In this document: positions 1 to 7,185 of the stretch, piece after piece
Position numbering within the stretch: position 1 is the stretch's first letter
How the letters are laid out: every line of letters starts with the position of its first letter
Source: Chitinophagaceae bacterium
Lineage (GTDB): Bacteria > Bacteroidota > Bacteroidia > Chitinophagales > Chitinophagaceae
Direction: 5' to 3'
Assembly (NCBI GenBank): GCA_025963615.1
Contig: JAOQAL010000045.1
Coordinates: forward strand, 1-8,027
DNA length: 8,027 bases
Notes under the pieces: model-generated
What the model was told of the DNA's origin: nothing
What the model saw: the letters and a program-made list of their open reading frames with translations, nothing else
Databases searched by the model: none
Made by a program: the position numbers and the translations under genes

Positions 1-2
1 TT

Positions 3-1472
3 ATGAACAAAGAAATTGAGCAACTCATTGCCAGTAACCTTAACCGGCGGTCTTTCCTGCAAAAGGCATCACTGGGTCTTGGTGCCGTAGCATTAGGTTC
101 GCTAATTTCAGGACAAAGCGGACTATCGTCTTCAAAGTTGAGGCCTGTTGTGGGTGGTAGTGGCCTATTAGGCGCCCCGGATATTCCTGCCCGCACCAAA
201 AGAGTAGTCTATCTTTTTCAGAGTGGTGGCCCTTCGCAGTTCGAGACTTTTGAATATAAACCATTGCTTGAAAAAATGCATGGACAAAACCTTCCCGACT
301 CGGTAAGAAAAGGGCAACGGCTTACCGGCATGAGTGCACAACAATCCGCATTACCTTTAGTGGGATCATCTTTCAAATTTGAACAACGTGGAAAAAGTGG
401 AGCGTGGGTAAGCGAATTGATGCCTTACACCGGTGCGGTAGCCGACGAACTCTGTTTTATAAAATCCATGTACACGGAACAGATCAACCATGATCCTGCC
501 CTTACTTTCATGCAAACCGGTAACCAATTGGCTGGGCGCCCCAGCATCGGCGCATGGGTAAGTTATGGCCTGGGTTCTGACAATGAGAACCTACCGGCAT
601 TTATCGTGCTCGTGTCCAATAATGCGCCACAGGATCAACCCTTATTTGCAAGATTATGGGGCAATGGATTTCTTCCCTCCAAATACCAGGGTGTGCAATT
701 CCGTTCGGGTGCCGACCCTGTTTTATACCTGAATAACCCGGATGGATATAAGGCCGTTGACCGTCGCGAAATGCTGGATGCCTTGAAAGAGTTAAACCAA
801 TCGCAATTAGAAATTTTTGGCGATCCTGAAATTAATAACCGGCTGGCGCAATATGAAATGGCCTTCCGTATGCAGGCATCCGTGCCTGAAATAACGGATA
901 TGTCAGACGAACCCGATTGGGTCTTTGATATGTATGGTCCCGATTCACGAATACCAGGAACCTATGCAGCCAATTGTTTGCTGGCAAGACGATTGCTGGA
1001 GAAAGATGTTAAGTTTGTTCAATTGTATCACCAGGGATGGGATCAGCATGGAAATTTACCCGGCTCACTTACGAATCAATGCAAGGCAACGGACCAGGCT
1101 TCCGCGGCACTTGTAAAAGATATCAGGCAACGTGGTTTGCTGGATGATACCCTCGTGATCTGGGGTGGTGAATTTGGCCGCACGAATTATTCGCAGGGAA
1201 AACTAACTAAAGATAACTACGGACGAGATCATCATCCACGTTGCTTTACCATGTGGACAGCAGGTGGTGGTGTTCAGCCGGGACTCACGTTCGGCGAAAC
1301 AGATGAATTTGGTTATAATATTGTAAAGAACCCAGTTCATGTACACGATTTCCAGGCAACCCTATTATATTTAATGGGCATAGATCATGAGAAGCTTACT
1401 TTTGATGCGGAAGGCAGAAGGTACCGGCTTACTGATGTTGAAGGCAAAATAATTAAAGGTATCATCGCATAA
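3..1472 (+). CDS. Tat-exported DUF1501 family protein (alkaline phosphatase/sulfatase-like fold)
   Basis: A 489-residue protein with a twin-arginine signal at the N-terminus (NRRSFLQK at residues 13-20, then a small hydrophobic stretch to about 37), so it is probably folded in the cytoplasm and exported. The mature part matches DUF1501: an early [10 protein letters not shown] stretch (74-83), GWDQH (345-349), GGEFGRT (388-394), GRDHHP (407-412) and VHVHD (445-449). These Asp/Glu/His clusters resemble the metal-site layout of the alkaline phosphatase/sulfatase superfamily. No sulfatase-type C/S-x-P-x-R nucleophile motif is visible, so sulfatase activity should not be assumed. The start at base 3 puts the Tat motif at the normal distance and the length is typical, so the gene looks complete. 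It is followed 29 bp later by another Tat protein. In related genomes DUF1501 genes often follow a DUF1549/DUF1553 cytochrome gene, which could lie just upstream here (inference). The family assignment is secure, but the substrate is unknown. Confidence 0.93.
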   Translation: MNKEIEQLIASNLNRRSFLQKASLGLGAVALGSLISGQSGLSSSKLRPVVGGSGLLGAPDIPARTKRVVYLFQSGGPSQFETFEYKPLLEKMHGQNLPDSVRKGQRLTGMSAQQSALPLVGSSFKFEQRGKSGAWVSELMPYTGAVADELCFIKSMYTEQINHDPALTFMQTGNQLAGRPSIGAWVSYGLGSDNENLPAFIVLVSNNAPQDQPLFARLWGNGFLPSKYQGVQFRSGADPVLYLNNPDGYKAVDRREMLDALKELNQSQLEIFGDPEINNRLAQYEMAFRMQASVPEITDMSDEPDWVFDMYGPDSRIPGTYAANCLLARRLLEKDVKFVQLYHQGWDQHGNLPGSLTNQCKATDQASAALVKDIRQRGLLDDTLVIWGGEFGRTNYSQGKLTKDNYGRDHHPRCFTMWTAGGGVQPGLTFGETDEFGYNIVKNPVHVHDFQATLLYLMGIDHEKLTFDAEGRRYRLTDVEGKIIKGIIA

Positions 1473-1501
1473 TTCGTTTTAATTCATCTTATACTTTCAT
1501 C

Positions 1502-2611
1502 GTGAAAAAAATTAACTATCCAAGAAGGGAGTTTCTTAAAAAAACTTCTATGATTACAGCAGGCGCTATAGCAGGTTTTAATATAACCGGCAAAGCCAGC
1601 CCTGACAAGGATGGCATCATAGGACATGGAGAATTTACTTATAAAGTGAACAAAGGCTGGGGCAATCTTGATCCCGCCAAAACCCCTGTATTTAATTGCC
1701 ACGAAATGGTAGAAGATTCCAAGGGGCGGTTGGTCATGGTGACGGATGAAGTCAGAAACAATATCATCATTTATGATAGATCCGGTAAACTAATTGACTC
1801 CTGGGGCACCCGTTATCCTGGTGGGCATGGTCTTACTCTATCACCGGAAGGCGGAGAAGATTTTCTTTTTATAACTGATTGCGGGTATTATTTTGGGAGG
1901 GATAATAACTGGCACGCACAAGCGGGTTCCGTTTTCAAAACCACCATCAATGGCGATCTGCTATTTGCTGTAGGGCATCCCTATACTATCGGCATTTATA
2001 AAAAAGAAGAGAACTTTCAACCTACTGAAGTAGCCGTGGCGCCCAATGGAGATTTTTATGTGGCGGACGGGTATGGCTCGGATTATATTATACAATATAA
2101 TCACCAGGGCGAATATATACGGCATTTTGGCGGGCATCATAATACCAACCCCGATCATAACCTGGACAATGCGCATGGCGTAACCGTTGATTTAAGAAAT
2201 CCCGCTTCTCCAAAATTAATCTGTACTTCCAGAAATGAAAATGCTTTCAAATTCTTTACCCTTGACGGCAAGTATCTTGAAACCGTAAAATTGCCGGGTG
2301 CTTATGTGTGCCGCCCTGTGATTCAGGGTGAAAATATTTATGCCGGAGTATGCTGGTCAAACTTCCGCGATACGGGAAAGATGAACGACGGCAGATCAGG
2401 ATTTGTGACCATCCTGGATAAAACCAATAAAGTTGTCTCCAACCCCGGTGGCACCAAACCGGAATATAAGAATGGCATACTTCAACCCCTGTTTATGGAA
2501 GGAAATATTTTTTATCATGGTCATGATGTATGCGTTGATGAAGACAAAAATATTTATGTATGCCAGTGGAATGCTGATAAAACTTACCCCGTTAAATTAG
2601 AACGGGTATAG
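1502..2611 (+). CDS. Tat-exported six-bladed beta-propeller, PAL-like (NHL-repeat family)
   Basis: A 369-residue protein starting with GTG. No in-frame ATG lies between the upstream stop and this codon, and the start places a Tat motif (PRREFLKK, residues 7-14) correctly before a hydrophobic stretch (17-27). The rest reads as NHL-type blades, each with a hydrophobic-xx-D/P-x-G-x-hydrophobic-Y/F-V-x-D pattern, for example EVAVAPNGDFYVADGYG (176-192) and VCVDEDKNIYVCQWN (343-357). Histidines sit at blade starts: H109 in GGHGLTL, H225 in AHGVTV and H341 in GHDVCV, plus H67. Together with Y191 (DGY) and D342, this resembles the Zn-His triad, Tyr and Asp of the lyase domain of peptidylglycine alpha-amidating monooxygenase. 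A lyase of PAL type or another metal-dependent propeller enzyme is therefore plausible, but a purely structural role is also possible. It lies between a DUF1501 gene and a membrane cytochrome gene, probably in one transcript. Confidence 0.85.
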   Translation: MKKINYPRREFLKKTSMITAGAIAGFNITGKASPDKDGIIGHGEFTYKVNKGWGNLDPAKTPVFNCHEMVEDSKGRLVMVTDEVRNNIIIYDRSGKLIDSWGTRYPGGHGLTLSPEGGEDFLFITDCGYYFGRDNNWHAQAGSVFKTTINGDLLFAVGHPYTIGIYKKEENFQPTEVAVAPNGDFYVADGYGSDYIIQYNHQGEYIRHFGGHHNTNPDHNLDNAHGVTVDLRNPASPKLICTSRNENAFKFFTLDGKYLETVKLPGAYVCRPVIQGENIYAGVCWSNFRDTGKMNDGRSGFVTILDKTNKVVSNPGGTKPEYKNGILQPLFMEGNIFYHGHDVCVDEDKNIYVCQWNADKTYPVKLERV

Positions 2612-2627
2612 AAAATCATCTTTAGCA

Positions 2628-4016
2628 ATGCAGACTGAATGGTCACTACTCGCTGGAAGGTTTCATCCACTGATTGTACATATCCCAATTGGATTTATAT
2701 TGTTTGCGGCATTGCTCCAGGTAATTGCTGCTTACAGAAAAAGTGTTTTGCTTGAATCCGCACTTAATATAGCATTAGTGGCAGGCGCTATCAGTGCGGG
2801 CTTAGCGGCCATCTCAGGTTTTTTACTATCGGGGGCCGGTGGCTATAATAACGACATACTTTTCTGGCATCAATGGATAGGTATAATTGTAACGATACTC
2901 ACTTTTAACGTTTGGTTGATCAGGATAAACAAAAAAGCGAATACCCGATTTCTTAAAATAGCTCTTAGTAACTGGTTATTATCCGTCTGTATTATATTAA
3001 TCGCCATCGGCGGGCATCTCGGTGGAACTATGACGCATGGTGAGGGATATTTAACCCGGTATATGCCTGCCTTTCTTAGATCCATTTTCGTTTCAAAAAA
3101 ACAACCGGGGCCTGAAAAAATGATTCCCCGTTTGGATTCTGTCATTGTTTTTGCGGATATTATTCAACCGATATTTAATGCCCGTTGTATAAGTTGCCAT
3201 AACCCGGATAAGGGTAAGGGTGAACTTAATTTAACGACCATGGACGGGATTATGAAAGGCGGTAAAAGTGGCAACACCATTGTTGCTGGTGATCCTGAAA
3301 AAAGCGAGTTGGTACACCGGATCGCCTTGCCACCACAGAGTTCTAAATTTATGCCTTCGGAAAACCGGCCGCCATTAACGCCCATTGAAATAAATTTTAT
3401 TAAATGGTGGATAGAGACAGGCGCTGATTATAAAAAGAATATTACAACAACAGGAGCCGATGAAAAAACCAAATATTTAATCGCCGCCTATCTTGGCATC
3501 GATGTAGAAAATAATAAGGAAATTAAATTGCCGGAAGTTGGACCTGCGGATTCTGTTGTGCTCCGGCAATTAAAGGAAATGAAAGTCATCGTCCGGCCAC
3601 TTACTTCAGAAAGTAATCTTTTAGAAGTTTCATTAGTCATGGTACAGCAGGCTACACCTTCACTACTAATGCCAATTCTCGAGAAACTCTCTGCCGTCAG
3701 GCAACAGCTATACCGCCTGGATATGAGCAACTGCGGACTTACCAAAGAACATATCAAAATGATCGCGGGGTTTAGCCGGCTTTATAAACTGGAAATACAA
3801 AAGAATAATCTGACCGATGAATCCATAGAACCATTAAGTGCACTTCAGCAATTGGCAATTTTGAATGCTGGCCAAAATATGCTTACTGATAAAAGCATCG
3901 CCGCTTTTAAAAAATTACCTGTGTTAAAAAAAATCAATCTCTGGCAGACAGAGGTGACGGAAGAAGGTTCAAAGGATTTACAATCACAATTAAGAGGCGT
4001 GATTATAGAGCGGTAA
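2628..4016 (+). CDS. Membrane protein: DUF2231 domain, planctomycete-type cytochrome c domain and leucine-rich repeats
   Basis: A 462-residue three-part protein. Residues 1-155 are a DUF2231-like membrane domain with about four transmembrane helices (roughly 17-36, 43-68, 84-100 and 112-130). Conserved histidines sit near the membrane at RFHPLIVH (11-18), WHQW (80-83) and GGHLGGTMTHG (128-138). Residues 170-270 form a c-type cytochrome domain with the covalent haem site CISCH (187-191), a later GDPEKSELVHR stretch (221-231) and M242 in KFMPS as the probable axial ligand, ending with WWIETGA as in the planctomycete cytochrome (PSCyt1-like) family. From about 361 there are leucine-rich repeats with an exact 24-residue period, starting at L361, L385, L409 and L433. 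The haem domain and repeats should face the periplasm. The start is supported by the family's short N-terminal lead before the first histidine motif. It begins 16 bp after the propeller gene, consistent with one operon. Likely role: electron transfer linked to the exported neighbours (inference). Confidence 0.9.
   Translation: MQTEWSLLAGRFHPLIVHIPIGFILFAALLQVIAAYRKSVLLESALNIALVAGAISAGLAAISGFLLSGAGGYNNDILFWHQWIGIIVTILTFNVWLIRINKKANTRFLKIALSNWLLSVCIILIAIGGHLGGTMTHGEGYLTRYMPAFLRSIFVSKKQPGPEKMIPRLDSVIVFADIIQPIFNARCISCHNPDKGKGELNLTTMDGIMKGGKSGNTIVAGDPEKSELVHRIALPPQSSKFMPSENRPPLTPIEINFIKWWIETGADYKKNITTTGADEKTKYLIAAYLGIDVENNKEIKLPEVGPADSVVLRQLKEMKVIVRPLTSESNLLEVSLVMVQQATPSLLMPILEKLSAVRQQLYRLDMSNCGLTKEHIKMIAGFSRLYKLEIQKNNLTDESIEPLSALQQLAILNAGQNMLTDKSIAAFKKLPVLKKINLWQTEVTEEGSKDLQSQLRGVIIER
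3708..3968 (+). repeat. Four 24-codon leucine-rich repeat units within the cytochrome gene
   Basis: The C-terminal part of the membrane cytochrome has four units starting at protein residues 361, 385, 409 and 433, each beginning Leu-x-x-Leu/Ile. The first three carry a hydrophobic-Thr-Asp/Lys-Glu/Lys-x-Ile core (LTKEHI, LTDESI, LTDKSI), and the last has VTEEG. The 24-residue spacing is exact. The DNA is well diverged between units, so this is an old protein repeat rather than a recent duplication. Such repeats usually form a curved solenoid used for protein contacts. Confidence 0.8.
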
Positions 4017-4121
4017 GAGATCCAGCATAGTCATTTGAGTGACCTGCCCTGCTAAACTGGAAATCTCCTTTGCTGCTCAGTTTAAGGAGTGAACTGATTA
4101 TATTGCAGCCAAATTCAGTTC
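4017..4121 (+). other. Intergenic region before threonine aldolase with competing short inverted repeats
   Basis: The 105 bp between the cytochrome and aldolase genes contain three short inverted pairs that cannot all form together. TAAACTG at 4053-4059 pairs with CAGTTTA at 4078-4084. CTCCTT at 4065-4070 pairs with AAGGAG at 4084-4089. CAGTT at 4078-4082 pairs with AACTG at 4092-4096. None is followed by a T-run, so a classical terminator is not shown. TATATTG at 4099-4105 weakly resembles the Bacteroidota -7 element (TAnnTTTG), but no well-spaced -33 TTTG is seen. A promoter for the aldolase-pgi pair probably lies here because the gap is larger and gene function changes, but it cannot be placed with confidence. 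Confidence 0.35.
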
Positions 4122-5141
4122 ATGATAATTGACTTCAGATCCGATACGGTTACCAAGCCAACTAAAGGTATGCTTGACGCTATGATGAGAGCGAAAGTAG
4201 GCGATGATGTTTTTGGCGAAGACCCTTCTATTAACGAATTAGAATCACTCGCAGCTTCCATGTTCTCGATGGAAGAAGCTGTCTTTTGCCCTTCCGGCAC
4301 AATGACAAACCAGATTGCCATTAAATGTCACACGCAACCGGGAGATGAAGTGATCTGTGATGAAACTGCTCATGTTTACCAATATGAGGGAGGCGGCATC
4401 GCTTTTAATTCAGGGGCCTCCGTGAAACTTATTCATGGTGACCGGGGCCGGATTTCCGCAGCGCAGGTTGCCCTCGCTATCAATAATACGGAGGATGCGC
4501 ACAAAGCATTAACCAGCCTGGTTTGTCTTGAAAATACTTCGAACCGCGGAGGCGGTAGTTGTTATAATTTTGAAGAAATAAAAAAGATAAAAGAAGTTTG
4601 CAGAACAAACAAGCTGGCTTTTCACCTCGATGGCGCCAGGCTGTTCAATGCATTGGTTGCAAAAAAAGAAACCGCGGAACAGTACGGTCAAGTTTTTGAT
4701 AGTATTTCTATCTGTCTTAGCAAAAGTTTAGGCTGCCCGGTGGGTAGCCTGTTACTAGGGAAAAAGGATTTAATAAAAAAAGCAAGACGTATCCGCAAGG
4801 CATTTGGTGGCGGCATGCGGCAGGGCGGCTTCCTGGCAGCTGCAGGAATTTATGCCTTGAAAAATCATATTACCAGGCAGGCGGAAGACCACGCACATGC
4901 CCGGTTAATTGCCGAGGCGTTGACAAAAAAAGATTTTGTAGAAGCGGTGCTGCCCGTAGAAACCAATATCATTATTTTTAGCATCCGGCAGCCTCATACT
5001 GCTAAATCCATTGTCCAGAAAATGAAAGAAAATAATATCATAGGCTATGCGATAACACCGGTCAGCGTGCGATTGGTCACGCATCTTGACATCAGACCGG
5101 AAATGGTACAGCGGACCATTGAAACCATCAAACATCTATAA
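4122..5141 (+). CDS. ltaE: Low-specificity L-threonine aldolase (PLP-dependent)
   Basis: A 339-residue cytoplasmic fold-type I PLP enzyme that cleaves L-threonine or L-allo-threonine to glycine and acetaldehyde and also acts on related beta-hydroxy amino acids. Family landmarks are present in order: the N-terminal DFRSDTVTKPT (4-14), GDDVFGEDPS (27-36), FCPSGTMTNQ (55-64) forming the phosphate-binding area, ETAH with H83 expected to stack on the cofactor, HLDGAR (168-173) with the Asp that contacts the pyridine nitrogen, and the Schiff-base lysine K201 in CLSKSLGCPVGS. A C-terminal SVRLVTH stretch fits the carboxylate-binding arginine. The length is normal. In the ENT-H-N position where the E. 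coli enzyme has an active-site histidine, this protein reads ENTSN (137-141), so substrate or isomer preference may differ. pgi follows after 23 bp and may be co-transcribed. The enzyme call is firm. The gene symbol is by similarity only. Confidence 0.95.
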   Translation: MIIDFRSDTVTKPTKGMLDAMMRAKVGDDVFGEDPSINELESLAASMFSMEEAVFCPSGTMTNQIAIKCHTQPGDEVICDETAHVYQYEGGGIAFNSGASVKLIHGDRGRISAAQVALAINNTEDAHKALTSLVCLENTSNRGGGSCYNFEEIKKIKEVCRTNKLAFHLDGARLFNALVAKKETAEQYGQVFDSISICLSKSLGCPVGSLLLGKKDLIKKARRIRKAFGGGMRQGGFLAAAGIYALKNHITRQAEDHAHARLIAEALTKKDFVEAVLPVETNIIIFSIRQPHTAKSIVQKMKENNIIGYAITPVSVRLVTHLDIRPEMVQRTIETIKHL

Positions 5142-5164
5142 ACAAACACTACAACCCGTAAAAT

Positions 5165-6823
5165 ATGTTCCCGAAAATTGATACCACAACAACGGATGCA
5201 TGGAAACTATTGCAACATCATCGTGAAGAACTGGAAGCAATCCGCATAAGAGAATTATTCAATAACGATCCCGAACGATTTTCAAAATATTCCCTGCAGG
5301 CTGGGGATATTGTATTTGATTATTCAAAAAACATCATTACGGATAGAACGATGCAATTGCTTTTACAACTGGCAGAAGAAAGCAAAGTAAAAGATGGCAT
5401 TGAAGCCATGTTTAGCGGTGAAAAAATCAACCAGACTGAAAACCGGTCCGTGTTGCATGTTGCACTCCGGAATTTTTCCAAACAAACTTTTTATTCAGAT
5501 GGAAAGGATGTGATGCCTGAAGTAAAAAAAGTATTGCGCAAAATGAGAAAATTTTGTGAAGCAGTACATCAGGGTGATCACAGGGGATATACTGGTAAAA
5601 AAATAAAATATATAGTCAATATTGGCATCGGGGGCAGTGACCTGGGCCCTCTAATGGTTACAGAAGCATTGAAACCATACGGTGTGGAGGGAATACAGAC
5701 TTTTTTTGTTTCTAATGTAGACGGAACGCATATTGCAGAGACATTAAAGAAGGTAAAACCGGAAAGAACTCTTTTTCTTATTGCTTCCAAAACATTTACC
5801 ACGCAGGAGACTATGACCAATGCTCACACCGCAAGACAATGGTTTCTAAAAAAAGCAAAGGATGAAAAACATATCGCCAAACATTTCGCGGCCCTTTCAA
5901 CCAATGAAACAGAAGTCGTAAAATTTGGTATTGATAAAAAGAATATGTTCGGATTCTGGGATTGGGTTGGCGGCCGTTATTCCCTGTGGAGCGCCATCGG
6001 GCTTTCTATTGCCCTGACGATTGGCTATAAAAATTTTGAATTATTATTAAAAGGCGGCCATGATACGGACAATCATTTCCGCAATACGTCATTTGAAAAG
6101 AATATCCCGGTAGTCATGGCCCTGGTGGGACTATGGTACACTAATTTTTTTGGTTCCCAAACAGAATCCATTCTTCCTTATGATCAATACCTGCATCGGT
6201 TTGCAGCTTATTTTCAACAAGGAAACATGGAAAGCAATGGAAAAAGTGTTGACAGGAATGGAAAAAAAATTGATCACCGTTCCGGCCCGGTTATCTGGGG
6301 AGAACCAGGTACCAATGGGCAGCATGCATTTTACCAGTTAATACACCAGGGCACTCTTTTAATTCCCTGCGATTTTATTGCACCCGTTCAAAGTCATAAC
6401 CCGATCGGTGATCATCATCAGAAATTATTGTCGAACTTTTTTGCCCAGACAGAGGCATTGATGAATGGCAAAACAACGGAAGAAGCGAGGGTGGAATTAG
6501 AAAAAGCCGGGTTGAATGAAGAACAGATAAGTAAAATTTTACCATACAAAGTTTTTGCAGGTAATAAACCCACCAATTCCTTCCTGGTTAAAAAAATTAC
6601 GCCCTATACACTCGGCCAGTTAATTGCCTTGTATGAACACAAAATATTTGTGCAGGGTATTATTTGGAACATTTTCAGCTTTGACCAATGGGGTGTTGAA
6701 TTGGGCAAACAATTAGCCAATAAAATATTACCGGAATTGCAGGACGATGAGCCGGTAAGGAATCATGATTCTTCGACAAACAGCCTTATCAATCTATATA
6801 AGAAACTGAGGGAATTAAAATAG
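5165..6823 (+). CDS. pgi: Glucose-6-phosphate isomerase
   Basis: A 552-residue cytoplasmic enzyme, full length for the long PGI family, which interconverts glucose 6-phosphate and fructose 6-phosphate in glycolysis and gluconeogenesis. The first sugar-isomerase region carries GIGGSDLGP (154-162) and the phosphate-binding SKTFTTQET (208-216). The family signatures are [14 protein letters not shown] (266-279) and [13 protein letters not shown] (506-518). Catalytic residues are in place: E356 in [10 protein letters not shown]387 in [10 protein letters not shown] for ring opening, and K515 in VELGK. R271 is in the GGR motif. The start ATG at 5165 gives the usual N-terminal length. It lies 23 bp after the threonine aldolase gene, with no terminator or promoter visible between them. 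Nothing unusual is seen in the coding sequence, and the call is essentially certain. Confidence 0.98.
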   Translation: MFPKIDTTTTDAWKLLQHHREELEAIRIRELFNNDPERFSKYSLQAGDIVFDYSKNIITDRTMQLLLQLAEESKVKDGIEAMFSGEKINQTENRSVLHVALRNFSKQTFYSDGKDVMPEVKKVLRKMRKFCEAVHQGDHRGYTGKKIKYIVNIGIGGSDLGPLMVTEALKPYGVEGIQTFFVSNVDGTHIAETLKKVKPERTLFLIASKTFTTQETMTNAHTARQWFLKKAKDEKHIAKHFAALSTNETEVVKFGIDKKNMFGFWDWVGGRYSLWSAIGLSIALTIGYKNFELLLKGGHDTDNHFRNTSFEKNIPVVMALVGLWYTNFFGSQTESILPYDQYLHRFAAYFQQGNMESNGKSVDRNGKKIDHRSGPVIWGEPGTNGQHAFYQLIHQGTLLIPCDFIAPVQSHNPIGDHHQKLLSNFFAQTEALMNGKTTEEARVELEKAGLNEEQISKILPYKVFAGNKPTNSFLVKKITPYTLGQLIALYEHKIFVQGIIWNIFSFDQWGVELGKQLANKILPELQDDEPVRNHDSSTNSLINLYKKLRELK

Positions 6824-6839
6824 TTTAGGGCTCTTTTTT

Positions 6840-6868
6840 AGCTGCAAGCTATGAGCTGCAAGCTGCAA
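6840..6868 (+). repeat. Left heptad array (AGCTGCA/AGCTATG units)
   Basis: The segment reads as 7-bp units in strict phase: AGCTGCA, AGCTATG, AGCTGCA, AGCTGCA, then AG. Each unit begins with the palindrome AGCT. The first 20 bp (6840-6859) are an exact inverted match to 7015-7034. The same heptads form the core of the following 48-bp units. Confidence 0.85.
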
Positions 6869-6892
6869 GACCTATAGTTCGGGAGAAGCTTC
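6845..6892 (+). repeat. 48-bp tandem unit, copy 1
   Basis: The unit runs from CAAGCTATGAGCTGC to GGGAGAAGCTTC and includes the heptads followed by a unique piece, GACCTATAGTTCGG. It matches copy 2 at 6913-6960 with a single substitution (GCTGC against GCCGC). Confidence 0.88.
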
Positions 6893-6912
6893 GAGCTATG
6901 AGGGAGAAGCCT
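6893..6912 (+). repeat. Internally deleted 20-bp version of the 48-bp unit
   Basis: Between copies 1 and 2 lie 20 bp reading GAGCTATGAG directly joined to GGAGAAGCCT. These match the beginning and end of a 48-bp unit with the middle (heptads plus CCTATAGTTC) missing. This suggests a former full unit that lost its centre by slippage or recombination. Confidence 0.7.
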
Positions 6913-6960
6913 CAAGCTATGAGCTGCAAGCCGCAAGACCTATAGTTCGGGAGAAGCTTC
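6913..6960 (+). repeat. 48-bp tandem unit, copy 2
   Basis: It is nearly identical to copy 1 and begins right after the shortened unit. It ends at AGAAGCTTC and is directly followed by copy 3, so the array is head to tail. Confidence 0.88.
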
Positions 6961-7003
6961 CAGCTATGAGCTGCAAGCTGCAAGACCTATAGTTCGGTAG
7001 CTT
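6961..7003 (+). repeat. 48-bp tandem unit, copy 3 (3' end diverged)
   Basis: It matches copies 1 and 2 through AGACCTATAGTTCGG (to 6997). It then continues as TAGCTTACC where the others have GAGAAGCTTC, so the tail of the unit is altered or shortened here. AGCTATGAGCTGC (6962-6974) pairs with 7015-7027, and the heptads at 6969-6984 pair with 7026-7041. This copy can therefore fold back on the right arm. Confidence 0.8.
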
Positions 7004-7013
7004 ACCTAAGTCT

Positions 7014-7067
7014 CGCAGCTCATAGCTTGCAGCTTGCAGCTTTCTTCAGCAGCTCGCAGCTTTCCTC
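7014..7067 (-). repeat. Inverted right arm of the heptad array
   Basis: On the plus strand this reads CGCAGCT, CATAGCT, TGCAGCT, TGCAGCT in 7-bp phase (7014-7041), the reverse complement of the left-hand heptads. A second, looser part (7042-7067) repeats GCAGCTTTC-TC (7036-7047 against 7056-7067, one mismatch). Bases 7015-7034 are an exact 20-bp inverted match to 6840-6859, so the whole island is bounded by opposing arms. Confidence 0.85.
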
Positions 7068-7158
7068 TTCTACATTTCGAGTAACTTCCCGATAAGCCGT
7101 TATTTTTAAGTAACAACCTGACTAATACATCGTAGTGTACAAAATAATACTATAAATC

Positions 7159-7185
7159 CTCCGTTTATACGGAGATATTGTTTTT
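7159..7185 (+). terminator. Small hairpin with T-rich tail in the leader of the secreted-protein gene
   Basis: CTCCGT (7159-7164) and ACGGAG (7169-7174) form a perfect 6-bp stem with a TTAT loop. ATA and then TTGTTTTT (7178-7185) follow. The form suits a weak intrinsic terminator for upstream transcripts or a structured 5' leader. The stem is short and lies 240-odd bases after the repeats, so its role is uncertain. Confidence 0.35.

Noticed and set aside
925..1116. Small plus-strand ORF inside the DUF1501 gene
   Set aside because: It lies fully inside a well-supported gene in another frame and shows no recognisable domain.
3..1472. True sulfatase
   Set aside because: The fold family is related, but the formylglycine-forming C/S-x-P-x-R motif of sulfatases is not seen, so only the DUF1501 assignment is kept.
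2870..3757. Minus-strand ORFs opposite the membrane cytochrome gene
   Set aside because: They are antisense shadows of a gene with clear domains, and no family features are seen in their translations.
6150..6341. Small plus-strand ORF inside pgi
   Set aside because: It overlaps the most conserved catalytic part of pgi in another frame. Its composition fits a chance open frame.
6824..6840. Intrinsic terminator for pgi at the T-run after the stop codon
   Set aside because: The T-run is present, but no GC-rich stem precedes it. The nearest stems lie in the repeat island further downstream.
6840..7067. Possible CRISPR array
   Set aside because: The 48-bp units are head to tail without unique spacers, and no cas genes lie nearby. 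The 20-bp piece between units 1 and 2 is itself a shortened unit, not a spacer.
6840..7067. Insertion sequence remnant or miniature transposable element
   Set aside because: Opposing arms exist, but there is no transposase, no target-site duplication that I could find, and the interior is tandem repeats. A miniature element cannot be fully excluded without genome copies.
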